From contig JACPEX010000023.1 of NCBI GenBank assembly GCA_016183265.1, positions 1 to 44,112 on the forward strand: a stretch of DNA of 44,112 nucleotides, in the 5' to 3' direction. Within the stretch, counting starts at the first letter, position 1, and each line of letters opens with the position of its first letter. The translations under genes were made by a program, and so were the position numbers. Below the pieces are notes generated by a model. That model did not search any database. It was given only the letters and a program-made list of their open reading frames with translations, and had not been told where the DNA came from. The DNA comes from Candidatus Daviesbacteria bacterium (GTDB lineage Bacteria > Patescibacteriota > Microgenomatia > Daviesbacterales > UBA10151). Shown here in pieces: positions 18,667 to 26,590 of this stretch.

Positions 18667-19259
18667 TTTTAGTCAGACATGGGGAATCAACCTGGAATGC
18701 CAAAGGAATTTGGACAGGACTGACTGATGTGGGGCTAACTGAAAAAGGAAAAAAAGAGGCGCAAATTGCCGGAAAAGCAATTAAAGGTATTAACTTTCAG
18801 ATTGCCTTTGTTTCTGTATTAAAAAGAGCCAAGGAAACTTTAGAAGAGATAGAGAAAATTTTAGGAGTAAAACTTCCTGCTATAGAAAATGCAGCTTTAA
18901 ATGAAAGAGATTATGGGGATTATACCGGCAAAAATAAATGGCAGGTAAGGCAAGAAATTGGCGAGGAAGAATTTTTGAAACTGCGCCGGAGCTGGGATTA
19001 TCCAGTACCTAACGGGGAATCACTGAAACAAGTCTATGAAAGGACAGTACCCTATTATCAAGAACATATTTTGCCGGAACTACAAAAAGGCAAAAATGTT
19101 TTAGTATCTGCCCATGGTAATTCCTTACGCGCTTTAGTTAAATTTTTAGATAATTTATCTGATGAAGATGTTGCAAAACTTGAGATTCCTACCGGACAGG
19201 TTCTAGTCTATGAAATTTCTCCGGACGGTAAAATTCTTTCCAAAGAAATTAGGGAGTAA
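18654..19259 (+). CDS. gpmA: Phosphoglycerate mutase (dPGM-like)
   Basis: Histidine-phosphatase-superfamily mutase converting 3- to 2-phosphoglycerate. LVRHGESTWN carries the phosphorylated His (residue 9). TGLTDVGLTEKG, NERDYGDYTGKNK, the GESLKQVYERTVPYY region and SAHGNSLRALV with the second His follow, as in GpmA. Its 201 aa is shorter than the 228-250 aa of typical GpmA, the loss lying mostly in the C-terminal half. Overlap with enolase, the next enzyme in the pathway, supports the assignment over a generic phosphatase. Confidence 0.88.
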   Translation: MAKLVLVRHGESTWNAKGIWTGLTDVGLTEKGKKEAQIAGKAIKGINFQIAFVSVLKRAKETLEEIEKILGVKLPAIENAALNERDYGDYTGKNKWQVRQEIGEEEFLKLRRSWDYPVPNGESLKQVYERTVPYYQEHILPELQKGKNVLVSAHGNSLRALVKFLDNLSDEDVAKLEIPTGQVLVYEISPDGKILSKEIRE

Positions 19260-19330
19260 AAATATGGTTCCTTTCTTATTGTTTACCAAATTCTTACAAA
19301 TTAATTCATTTTTAGGTTTAAACTGATACA

Positions 19331-20479
19331 GTGACTGTCACAAAGTTTGAATCGATTTGGACGGGGACAACGCCCGTAACTGATTACCCGGAACTTAGCA
19401 AAGATTTAGTAGTTGATGTGATAATCATTGGCGGCGGAATAACAGGCATAAATGCCGCATACTTTTTAAAATCTCAAGGCCAAAAAGTAGCAATTATTGA
19501 GGCAAATAAAATTGCTACCGGCACTTCTGGTAATACTACTGCTAAGATAACTTCTTTGCACGAATTAAGGTATGCTTATTTAATGAAAAAATTCGGAAAA
19601 AATAGCGCCCAAATTTATGCTGATGCCAACCAGTGGGCAATTAAGGAAGTAGAAAACATTATTAATAAAGAAGATATTGAATGTGATTTCGTAAAAGCTC
19701 CGGCATTTACTTACACCAGGACAAAAAGGGATTTAGATAGAATTAAACAGGAAGTAGAAGCTGCGAAGGATTTAAATTTACCGGCATCTTTTGTGACTGA
19801 AATCCAAAACTTCCCATTTGGAATTTTCGGGGCAGTTAAATTTGATAACCAAGCCTATTTTCATCCCAGAAAATACCTTTTGAAATTAGCGGAAAAAATT
19901 AATATATTTGAAAAAACCAGAGCTTTAGATATTAAAGAAGGAAGTAGCTTTTGTGAAGTAAAAACTAACCGAAAAAACATCAGAGGCAAATTCATAATTA
20001 TTGCTACTAATTTTCCTTTTTATGATCCTTATGGGATTTTTACTAAGATTTATAGAACCGGCTCTTATGCCTTAGCTGCCAGAGTTGCAAAAATACCTGA
20101 TGGAATGTTTCTTGGCGCCCAAGGGGATGACTTGTCTTTTAGGCCGCACAATGAGTGGTTAATCATCGGAGGTAAGCATCATAATATTGACGAAATTGGG
20201 AATATTAATGAGAGGTTTAATGAGCTGGTAAAATTAGCAAATAAAGATTTTCAAATATCAAGTACTGACTATATGTGGGGGGCGCAGGATACTATGTCTT
20301 TGGACCAAGTCCCATATATTGGTAAGATGCCGCAAGCTAAAAGAATTTTTGTGGCAACCGGTTTTAGCGCCTGGGGGATGACTACCGGCGTATTGGCAGC
20401 CAAACTATTAACTGATCTAATTTTAGAAAGAAAAAATGACTGGCAAGAATTTTATAGTCCAGCAAGACTGAGGAGGTGA
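19331..20479 (+). CDS. FAD-dependent oxidoreductase of the DadA/glycine oxidase family
   Basis: A 382-aa flavoprotein of the D-amino-acid dehydrogenase superfamily. VDVIIIGGGITGINAAYFLK is the FAD-binding Rossmann motif (residues 28-47), GTSGNTTAKITSLH follows, and the C-terminal FVATGFSAWGMTTGVLAAK is the second FAD-contacting segment. In many bacteria this protein type is fused to a C-terminal Rieske domain; here that part is a separate gene immediately downstream. The start is GTG 19331, with TAAACT ending 6 nt upstream. The substrate is unknown. Confidence 0.82.
   Translation: MTVTKFESIWTGTTPVTDYPELSKDLVVDVIIIGGGITGINAAYFLKSQGQKVAIIEANKIATGTSGNTTAKITSLHELRYAYLMKKFGKNSAQIYADANQWAIKEVENIINKEDIECDFVKAPAFTYTRTKRDLDRIKQEVEAAKDLNLPASFVTEIQNFPFGIFGAVKFDNQAYFHPRKYLLKLAEKINIFEKTRALDIKEGSSFCEVKTNRKNIRGKFIIIATNFPFYDPYGIFTKIYRTGSYALAARVAKIPDGMFLGAQGDDLSFRPHNEWLIIGGKHHNIDEIGNINERFNELVKLANKDFQISSTDYMWGAQDTMSLDQVPYIGKMPQAKRIFVATGFSAWGMTTGVLAAKLLTDLILERKNDWQEFYSPARLRR
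20471..20478 (+). promoter_or_regulatory. Strong Shine-Dalgarno selecting a TTG start
   Basis: AGGAGGTG, continuing as AGGAGGTGATT, is a near-perfect complement to the 16S rRNA 3' end. It lies 6 nt before TTG 20485, favouring that codon over the GTG inside the Shine-Dalgarno itself. Confidence 0.75.
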
Positions 20480-20484
20480 TTATT

Positions 20485-20733
20485 TTGGATATTGATATTG
20501 AAAAAGGAGAAGGAAAAATTATTGATTATAAAGGGCAAAAGTTAGGAATATATAAGAATGAAAACGGTAAGATATTTGCAGTTATTCCGGATTGCACTTA
20601 TGAGGGTTGTCGGTTAAATTGGGATAAAAAAGAAAAGAATTGGGTTTGTCCTTGTTGTGGGTCAAGGTTTAGTTATGAAGGAAAGGTGATTAACGGCCCG
20701 GCTACGGAAAATTTGGAAAAAGCTACAATTTAA
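20485..20733 (+). CDS. Rieske-like protein without the two histidine ligands
   Basis: An 82-aa protein with the Rieske [2Fe-2S] fold pattern: DCTYEGCRLNW then WVCPCCGSRFSYEGKVINGP. In a normal Rieske site these read CTHxGC and CPCHGS. Here the first His is Tyr39 and the second is Cys58, while Cys37 and Cys55 (iron ligands) and Cys42 and Cys57 (disulphide pair) remain. It cannot form the standard 2Cys-2His cluster; an all-Cys site or a lost cluster are the options. It overlaps the end of the FAD oxidoreductase open frame region, directly following it, and is the detached C-terminal domain of that enzyme type. Confidence 0.8.
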   Translation: MDIDIEKGEGKIIDYKGQKLGIYKNENGKIFAVIPDCTYEGCRLNWDKKEKNWVCPCCGSRFSYEGKVINGPATENLEKATI

Positions 20734-20734
20734 T

Positions 20735-21448
20735 TTAAATATCGATTATTTTATAAGGCTTTTGGGGTTGGATTTTTAAAAGTAACGGAAAAGATACATT
20801 ATAAACCGGGATGCCTTTTTGGGTTTTGCCTTCCGGACTGCCATGATGGGCATGACCGTGGAAAACAGCTGTGACTCCGAAATCATCGATAGGTTGGACT
20901 AACCGATTAGTGCCTAACATAGGATAGATTTCCAGAGATTCTCCCACTACAGTTTGACGGATTGGGGAATAGTGTAGTATTACGATTTTTTTCTCTGTTT
21001 CAAGTTTTGTTAAAGCTTCTTCCAATTTTATGGCCTCATTTATTGCCTCAAAGACAAATTGTTTCAAAATTTGTTCTCCATATGGTTCAGTCAGGTGTTT
21101 ATCAAACCCCCCGCCAAAACCCTTAGCGCCGACAATGCCAATATCTTTAAAAATATAAGGTCGGTTGTCTAAGATATGCATTTTTTGGTATAGGATTTTT
21201 TTAATCTCCTCTTGCTGATTTGTTGAAAAGTCGTGATTTCCCAGTACTCCCACAACAGGTATTTTGCAAAAGCTAAGTTCTTCGGATAGTATTTCGGCTT
21301 CTTCCAATAATCCATCCTGGGTTAAATCTCCGGCAATAAGCAGGATATCAGCTTTTCTGGAAATATCCACGAAAATAGATCTGAAAATCCCCTGAGAATC
21401 CTGTGTTGTATGTAAATCAGCCATGGCGGCAATTCTGGTTTTCATCAT
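20735..21448 (-). CDS. Calcineurin-like metallophosphoesterase
   Basis: A 237-aa phosphoesterase with the full set of dimetal ligands: ADLH (D11, H13), AGDLTQDG, GNHD (near residues 68-71), LHYSP, and FHGHAHHG. The short, single-domain form suggests a soluble cytoplasmic enzyme, but the substrate cannot be told. Two adjacent ATGs (21448, 21445) could serve as start; the first overlaps the stop of the upstream nucleotidyltransferase gene, so both proteins are coupled in translation. It converges on the Rieske-like gene with 1 nt between. Confidence 0.85.
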   Translation of the reverse strand: MMKTRIAAMADLHTTQDSQGIFRSIFVDISRKADILLIAGDLTQDGLLEEAEILSEELSFCKIPVVGVLGNHDFSTNQQEEIKKILYQKMHILDNRPYIFKDIGIVGAKGFGGGFDKHLTEPYGEQILKQFVFEAINEAIKLEEALTKLETEKKIVILHYSPIRQTVVGESLEIYPMLGTNRLVQPIDDFGVTAVFHGHAHHGSPEGKTQKGIPVYNVSFPLLLKIQPQKPYKIIDI

Positions 21449-22185
21449 GATATAGTGGTAAAACCTAATTTGGTAATATCATCTTTATATTGAGTTCTTG
21501 ATAGAAGTGGTCCCCGGCAAATTTTATCCCGGGGTATGGGATTTTTGAGCTGATAATTTAGACGGGAGATCAATTCTTCCAAAAGCCATTTAGGGATCAG
21601 ATCCCTTTTTGAAGGATAAATAAAACGGAAATTTATTAATAGTGATAAAAGTATTTCCCAATTATTTTCCATCCGCATCAGCAACCTTTTCCAGTCTAGT
21701 TTTTTGTCTGAGGTTAGAATCAGGTGATTAATATCCGCCCCATCAAACCGGTTACGGTCCTGGATATAAGCTTTGGACCAGACCAATTCTTCTCTGGGAG
21801 CAAGTTTAACTGTTTGCCCAAAAAGACGGATTTCCGAAGCATATTCAAACCAAAGGTCATCAACAGTAATTAGATAGCTGGGCGAGGAGAATAAAATATC
21901 AACCCGGGTTTTGGAATTTAAATTGTGATTATTAGTTTTAGGCGGTAAAGCTTGAGCTATCCACCTTTCATCCAGAATTTTTGTTTCTACGCCGTTTGTC
22001 TTTAAAATAGTGATAATTTTTGGATAATCCCCGCCTTTGCAGTAAATATCCAAATCATTGGTCGGGCGGTTAAGATCAGTATACTTAAATACGGCTAAAC
22101 CACCTCCTATTACAAAGAGTATTTTATGTTTGATGATGATACTTATAACTTTGTTGTAAAAATCCCCTGCATCGGTATTTTGCAC
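21445..22185 (-). CDS. Nucleotidyltransferase-fold protein
   Basis: A 246-aa protein whose N-terminal region (FVIGGGLAVFKYT, then RPTNDLDIYCKGGDY, then TRVDILF) follows the minimal nucleotidyltransferase pattern GG..A, DxD and a third acid. AREELVWSKAY and DGADINHLI resemble the helical part of COG4849/AbiEii-like proteins. It could transfer a nucleotide to RNA, a protein or a small molecule; no cognate HEPN-type partner is adjacent, the neighbour being a phosphoesterase. The start is GTG 22185. Confidence 0.7.
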   Translation of the reverse strand: MQNTDAGDFYNKVISIIIKHKILFVIGGGLAVFKYTDLNRPTNDLDIYCKGGDYPKIITILKTNGVETKILDERWIAQALPPKTNNHNLNSKTRVDILFSSPSYLITVDDLWFEYASEIRLFGQTVKLAPREELVWSKAYIQDRNRFDGADINHLILTSDKKLDWKRLLMRMENNWEILLSLLINFRFIYPSKRDLIPKWLLEELISRLNYQLKNPIPRDKICRGPLLSRTQYKDDITKLGFTTIS

Positions 22186-22203
22186 AATAAAAAGATAAGC
22201 GTA

Positions 22204-22216
22204 TCCTATGATAGGA
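22204..22216. promoter_or_regulatory. Short palindrome upstream of the peroxiredoxin and nucleotidyltransferase genes
   Basis: TCCTAT-G-ATAGGA is a perfect 6-bp inverted repeat in the 115-nt divergent intergenic region. It could be an operator for either gene; the rest of the region is plain AT-rich sequence. Confidence 0.3.
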
Positions 22217-22300
22217 ATATTAAAACTAAGTAATAATCCTGTTACGGTTTTAATGGTTAATTCTTACTTAAATTTTATTTACTGATGATAAATTTAAATC

Positions 22301-22774
22301 ATGCCAACCAGAGGGTCACTAAAAAAGGGAGTAAAAGCGCCTGATTTTACTCTTAAAGTTACGCCTGACCAACAAGTTTCATTGTCAGATTTTAAGGGTC
22401 AACCAGTGGTGCTAATTTTTTACCCTGCGGATTTTAGCCCTGTTTGTACTGATGAAACTGCTGTCTTTGATAAACTCCTTCCTAAATTTAAAAAATACAA
22501 AGCCCAGCTTTTAGGGATTTCTGTTGATAATGTTTGGAGTCATTTAGCTTTTGCCAGAGAGCGCAATATTCAATTTCCGCTGCTGTCAGACTTTCATCCT
22601 AAAGGGGAGGTTGCAAAAACTTACAATGCATACCGGGAAGAAGATGGGGAAGCAGAGAGGGCGCTCTATCTAATTGATAAAAATGGTAATATTGCCTGGA
22701 GCTATATTTCTCCGGTTGGTGTTAATCCGGGAGCAGAGGAAGTCTTACAAACTTTAGAGGATTTAAGTAAATAA
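22301..22774 (+). CDS. Peroxiredoxin (BCP/AhpC-TSA family)
   Basis: Thiol peroxidase of 157 aa that reduces peroxides. The fold starts with KAPDFTLKV and FKGQPVVLIFYPADFSPVCTDE, where the peroxidatic Cys is near residue 50 in the usual PxxxT/SxxC context (here the Pro-to-Cys segment ends SPVCTDE). FPLLSDFHP and RALYLIDKNGNIAW follow. No second conserved Cys is obvious, so it may be a 1-Cys type. It precedes a DUF3175 gene with a 1-nt overlap, and MsrB elsewhere in the window also serves oxidative repair. Confidence 0.88.
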   Translation: MPTRGSLKKGVKAPDFTLKVTPDQQVSLSDFKGQPVVLIFYPADFSPVCTDETAVFDKLLPKFKKYKAQLLGISVDNVWSHLAFARERNIQFPLLSDFHPKGEVAKTYNAYREEDGEAERALYLIDKNGNIAWSYISPVGVNPGAEEVLQTLEDLSK

Positions 22775-23037
22775 TGGTTAAAAGGTGGTCGCAAAAGGTA
22801 ACAGAAGAAAGTAGTGCCTTGGATTTGGATAGTGGGGTATTTACTTGGGATAACCCAAAAAAGATTGCCCAATCTTTAAAGAGATCGGCCGAGAAAAGCC
22901 AACGAAGAAAGGCTAAGCCTTTTCAATCTGCTATGAGCATGCTTAATTTTTATATAAATCGGGCAGGTAAAGGTTTGAATCCAAAACAAAAACCGGTTTT
23001 GGAAAAGGCAAAAATAGAACTAAGAAAATTATACTGA
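22774..23037 (+). CDS. DUF3175 family protein
   Basis: An 87-aa basic protein. WSQKVTEESSALDLDSGVFTW, KKIAQSLKRSAEKS and the PFQSAMSMLNFYINRAGKGL segment match the small DUF3175 family as I remember it. Its function is unknown. It is coupled to the peroxiredoxin gene by an overlapping stop and start. Confidence 0.75.
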   Translation: MVKRWSQKVTEESSALDLDSGVFTWDNPKKIAQSLKRSAEKSQRRKAKPFQSAMSMLNFYINRAGKGLNPKQKPVLEKAKIELRKLY

Positions 23038-23110
23038 ATATATCTCAAAGGTCTTTTTCTATACTTCCTCTTTTAGAATTAGGGTGGGCAATGATGGAAA
23101 TTTTCATTAG

Positions 23111-23464
23111 CTAATAAACGTTTTCATAGTGATTCAAACGCAGGATCTTATCAGTTTCTGAAAGGATAATTGCCACTACATCAATCCGGCAGAGTACAGT
23201 TTTTCCGTTCATATAAACTTCTGCCATTCTTCTGATCTTTTGTAATTTATAAGCGTTAATCATTTCTTCGGGTAAGCCAAAATCAATGCCTTTTTTAGTT
23301 TTTACCTCCACAAAAACCAATACATTTTTGTCTTTGGCTATGATGTCAATTTCTCCAAACTTATTACTGAAATTTCTTTTAAGGATTTCAAAACCTTTAT
23401 CTTTGAGAGATTGCGCGGCAAAATCTTCACCCAGTTGACCGGTTTGACGATTAAAATATTTCAT
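23111..23464 (-). CDS. YraN/UPF0102 family protein
   Basis: A 117-aa protein with the restriction-endonuclease-like fold typical of YraN: GQLGEDFAAQSLKDKGFEIL, then NKFGEIDIIAKD with the Glu-x-Asp pair and LVFVEVKTKKG with the ExK motif. Its cellular role is not settled. It overlaps comM by 4 nt, a common pairing, and forms the end of a yraN-comM-dprA group connected to DNA processing. Confidence 0.88.
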   Translation of the reverse strand: MKYFNRQTGQLGEDFAAQSLKDKGFEILKRNFSNKFGEIDIIAKDKNVLVFVEVKTKKGIDFGLPEEMINAYKLQKIRRMAEVYMNGKTVLCRIDVVAIILSETDKILRLNHYENVY

Positions 23465-25011
23465 ATTATTTGTTTATATTGCAGGGCTTCGGCCATATGT
23501 ACAGGGAGGATTTTTTCGGTAGATTCAAGATCCGCTATAGTACGGGCTACTTTAATAAGCCGGAAATAACTGCGGGCGGAGAAATCAAATCTGTCTGCAG
23601 CCAGTTTTAATAAATTTTCTGCCTCAGGAGTCAGAAAACAATATTTTTTGACATCGCTATTTTTCATCTGGGAATTTGTATAGAGACTCCGCTTTTCCTC
23701 ATTTTTAAAACGTTTACTTTGAATATTCCTGGCTTTAATCACTTGTTTTTTTGCCTCTTTTGAAGAAATCCGGTTTACCTCTTTATTCCCAGTGAGAGAC
23801 AGTTTTTCAGATTCTACAGCTGAAACCGGCACAAAAAGGTCAACCCGGTCCAGAATCGGTCCGGAAATACGGTGCCGGTATTTGGCAATTTGTTTATCAG
23901 AACACTTACATTCCCGTTTCGGATGTCCCAAGTAGCCGCAGGGGCAGGGGTTGATTGCTGCAATCATGGTGAAGGATGCAGGATATTTGACATGTCCTGC
24001 CACCCGGACAATTTCAACAGTCCCGTCTTCCATCGGTTGTCTTAAGCTTTCCAAAACAGTTCTTGGAAATTCAGGCATTTCATCCAGGAATAAAACTCCC
24101 AGATGGGCTAAACTAACTTCACCGGGAAGGGGGTTGCTGCCGCCGCCAATCATACCTGCATTTGAAATGCCGTGATGGGGGGCGCGGAATGGCCGGCGCA
24201 AAACTAAAGGCTGGCCTGTATTTAGGAGCCCTGAAACAGAATAAATTCTTGTGACTTCCAGCGCTTCCGCCGGATTAAGCGGGGGGAGGATCCCCGGTAA
24301 AGCGCGGGATAACATTGTTTTACCCGTACCCGGAGGCCCCCACATCAGGAGATTGTGCCCTCCGGCTGCGGCGATAATCAAAGCCCTTTTTGCCTGTTCC
24401 TGTCCGGCAATTTCCGAAAGATTAGATTCCATCAAAATGTCCTCATCATCCGTCGGAATAGATCTTGCCTTTAAGGGTGCAATTTCCCTGCCCAGTAAAT
24501 GTCCGGCTAACTGTGACAAAGTGCTTACCGGAAAAATCTTTGTTCCTGTGACGACAACTGCTTCTGAAGCGCTTAACTCCGGCACAAAAATTTTTGTATC
24601 CGGACCAATTTTTTGGGCAAAAAGGGCTAAAAGTAAAATACCCCTGGTTGGCCGCAAACTGCCGTCAAGAGACAGCTCGCCGTAAAAGAAAGCCTTGGTT
24701 AAATCAAGATTTTCAGGAATGCCGACTTGGCCGCTTGCTAAAAGTATGCCAAGGGCGATCGGTAAGTCATAAGCTGATCCGTCTTTTGGTAAATCAGCCG
24801 GAGCCAGATTAACCGTTATTTTTTTCGGCGGAAAATCGAGTTTAGAATTAACAATGGCGGTTTTGACCCGTTCCCGCGCTTCTTCAATAGCTTTGCTGGC
24901 TAAACCGACGATGGTAAAACCGGGGAAGCCGCTTGAAGCCACGTCTACCTCTACATCTACCGGTACTGTTTCCAGACCGACATTGGCAATTGAGCGGATT
25001 TTAATTAGCAT
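23461..25011 (-). CDS. comM: ComM/YifB family Mg-chelatase-like AAA+ ATPase
   Basis: A 516-aa hexameric helicase-type ATPase that in Vibrio promotes branch migration during natural transformation. An N-terminal Lon-protease-like domain (residues 1-170) precedes the AAA+ module with Walker A GPPGTGKTML near residue 225 and Walker B VLFLDEMPEF. PCPCGYLGHPKRECKC forms the inserted Cys cluster, and a C-terminal helical domain follows. Overlap with both yraN and dprA shows one operon, pointing to uptake or processing of incoming DNA. Confidence 0.93.
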   Translation of the reverse strand: MLIKIRSIANVGLETVPVDVEVDVASSGFPGFTIVGLASKAIEEARERVKTAIVNSKLDFPPKKITVNLAPADLPKDGSAYDLPIALGILLASGQVGIPENLDLTKAFFYGELSLDGSLRPTRGILLLALFAQKIGPDTKIFVPELSASEAVVVTGTKIFPVSTLSQLAGHLLGREIAPLKARSIPTDDEDILMESNLSEIAGQEQAKRALIIAAAGGHNLLMWGPPGTGKTMLSRALPGILPPLNPAEALEVTRIYSVSGLLNTGQPLVLRRPFRAPHHGISNAGMIGGGSNPLPGEVSLAHLGVLFLDEMPEFPRTVLESLRQPMEDGTVEIVRVAGHVKYPASFTMIAAINPCPCGYLGHPKRECKCSDKQIAKYRHRISGPILDRVDLFVPVSAVESEKLSLTGNKEVNRISSKEAKKQVIKARNIQSKRFKNEEKRSLYTNSQMKNSDVKKYCFLTPEAENLLKLAADRFDFSARSYFRLIKVARTIADLESTEKILPVHMAEALQYKQII

Positions 25012-25819
25012 CGGCTATAAAGTATTTTCCTCCTTTTTCCATGATCTGGCCGGATAGCAGCAGTAATGAAAGTTTAGCGCCGGCTTCGGAAACAGGCATC
25101 TGCAGTTTGCGGGCAATTTCATCGGTAGTTAAAGCTTCGTTTAAAAGAATTTGTACCAGCGGATCATCGGGCAGAAAACTGATTTGACTGGATTCGCCCA
25201 GCCAAATTTTTGCCACCCCTTTGGCTATTAATTGGTTTGTTCCCTTTGAAGTGCGTGAGGTAATTGGTCCGGGCACTGCCCAAAGTTTTCTTTTAAGTTT
25301 ACATGCCATGGCTGCAGTGATTAATGAACCGCTCTTTTCTGCGGCCTCAGCTACAATAACTTCCGAGGATAATGCCGCTACTATCCTGTTCCTTGAAGGA
25401 AATGTCCAATGGCTGGCTTTCATTGTTTCCCATTCCGACAGCAGCAGACCGCCTGATGAAATAATTTTTTTGGCCAGTTTGAAATCTTCGCCGGTCAGGA
25501 TAGTGTTTATTCCCCAGCCTAAAACCGCGATAGTTTGTCCGCCGCTTTCAGTGCAGATCCGGTGGGCGTATTGGTCTACTCCATACATGAAGCCTGAAAC
25601 AACAGTCTTACCGCTACTTATAAGAGCGGGGATAATTTTTTCCACCACCCGGCTTCCGTAATCAGTCATTTTCCGACTGCCCACCACTGCCACGCAGTCT
25701 TTGAAAATTTCCGGATTTAAGTTACCCGAATAATAAAGTTGTCTGGGTGGCGTTGATAGGTCAAGCAGTTTTTGCAGCTCGGGAATCTTTTGCCAATTAT
25801 CCAGTTTTTTATAAAGCAT
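25001..25819 (-). CDS. dprA: DNA processing protein DprA/Smf
   Basis: Loads RecA on incoming single-stranded DNA during transformation. The Rossmann-like core shows VAVVGSRKMTDYG, SGFMYGVDQYAHR, IAVLGWGINTIL, FPSRNRIVAALS, and EAAEKSGSLITA. A short C-terminal winged-helix-like region (ALTTDEIARKLQMPV) follows. I start at ATG 25819 (272 aa) rather than 25864, because an extended -10 box sits 6 nt before it and the extra 15 residues are not DprA-like. It overlaps comM by 11 nt. Confidence 0.9.
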   Translation of the reverse strand: MLYKKLDNWQKIPELQKLLDLSTPPRQLYYSGNLNPEIFKDCVAVVGSRKMTDYGSRVVEKIIPALISSGKTVVSGFMYGVDQYAHRICTESGGQTIAVLGWGINTILTGEDFKLAKKIISSGGLLLSEWETMKASHWTFPSRNRIVAALSSEVIVAEAAEKSGSLITAAMACKLKRKLWAVPGPITSRTSKGTNQLIAKGVAKIWLGESSQISFLPDDPLVQILLNEALTTDEIARKLQMPVSEAGAKLSLLLLSGQIMEKGGKYFIADAN

Positions 25820-25825
25820 GTTTAA

Positions 25826-25834
25826 ATAGTACCA
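25826..25834 (-). promoter_or_regulatory. Extended -10 promoter of dprA-comM-yraN
   Basis: Minus-strand TGG-TACTAT ends 6 nt before the dprA ATG; no good -35. It lies just upstream of the dprA coding start, within the 45 nt between the M23-like gene stop and dprA. Confidence 0.5.
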
Positions 25835-25863
25835 TAAGAAGAAAAGAAGAAACTGCTTGGGCA

Positions 25864-26532
25864 CTAACCCTTACAAAGAGTGCTTTGGGAGCCGCTGATG
25901 GAATCTGCCGCGGGAAGGGATTTTACTTTGGCAGAATCTGAAGCTTCCAATAAATCAAACCAGCAGATAGCGTTTTGCCTTGGGCCCTGGAAAATTTTTC
26001 CTCTCATATCATAAACTCCAAAATCTACAAAAACATTGTTGTTCTGTCTAAACCCAACTGAGGTAGCAATTACCTCGCCTGTTTTGACACTTACTCCTGA
26101 CTTGATTCGGGAAGTTCTTGAATCGTGTTCTTTGGCTGCCGGCAGATCTTCTATTGCTTTGGCAAATTTAGGGGCAAGTGTTAAGAGGTGATCAAAACGG
26201 TACATTATTCCGCAGGAAGTTCTGAAATCAAACAGATATTGTACTTCTCCCTGTTCGATATACCTGCTGGCACTATCAAATTCTGCATCCATTGGCGCCC
26301 GCACTTCTATTTCATCAATCTTTGAGGAGTCAAAACGGAATCCGCCGTGCGGTTTGAAATCACCGCCACGGATTTGACCCGGATAAAGGATGGAGGTTAC
26401 TTTGCTTAGATCAACCGGAGTTTGCAAAATCAGAGGATCGGGGCAAGGTCCTGCCGGCTTACGGAAGAAGAATCCAAAACCCAAAATAGCAACTACAATA
26501 AGCACTGCAATTACTAAAACCTTTGGCAGCAT
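25864..26532 (-). CDS. Membrane-anchored protein with a possible M23 (LytM)-like domain
   Basis: A 222-aa protein with one N-terminal membrane span (residues 5-23) and the rest outside the cytoplasm. PHGGFRFD, RAPMDAEF, CGIMYRFDHLL and VKTGEVIATSV followed by VFVDFGVYD occur in the order of the beta-sheet fold of M23 peptidases. The metal-binding HxxxD and HxH sets are not convincingly complete, so it may be a non-catalytic member. It lies divergent from the beta-propeller gene, suggesting envelope function. Assignment is tentative. Confidence 0.5.
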   Translation of the reverse strand: MLPKVLVIAVLIVVAILGFGFFFRKPAGPCPDPLILQTPVDLSKVTSILYPGQIRGGDFKPHGGFRFDSSKIDEIEVRAPMDAEFDSASRYIEQGEVQYLFDFRTSCGIMYRFDHLLTLAPKFAKAIEDLPAAKEHDSRTSRIKSGVSVKTGEVIATSVGFRQNNNVFVDFGVYDMRGKIFQGPRQNAICWFDLLEASDSAKVKSLPAADSISGSQSTLCKG

Positions 26533-26554
26533 ATTTTAAGCTTAACATATAAAC

Positions 26555-26584
26555 TTGATTCTTAGTTAATAATTTGTTTACTAT
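26555..26584 (+). promoter_or_regulatory. Promoter of the beta-propeller gene
   Basis: TTGATT (26555-26560), 18-nt spacer, TACTAT (26579-26584), then 6 nt to the ATG at 26591. Confidence 0.55.
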
Positions 26585-26590
26585 AAATAT

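Noticed and set aside
25820-25864. Longer DprA starting at 25864
   Set aside because: The region contains an extended -10 box in proper position for ATG 25819, and the extra residues are not DprA-like.
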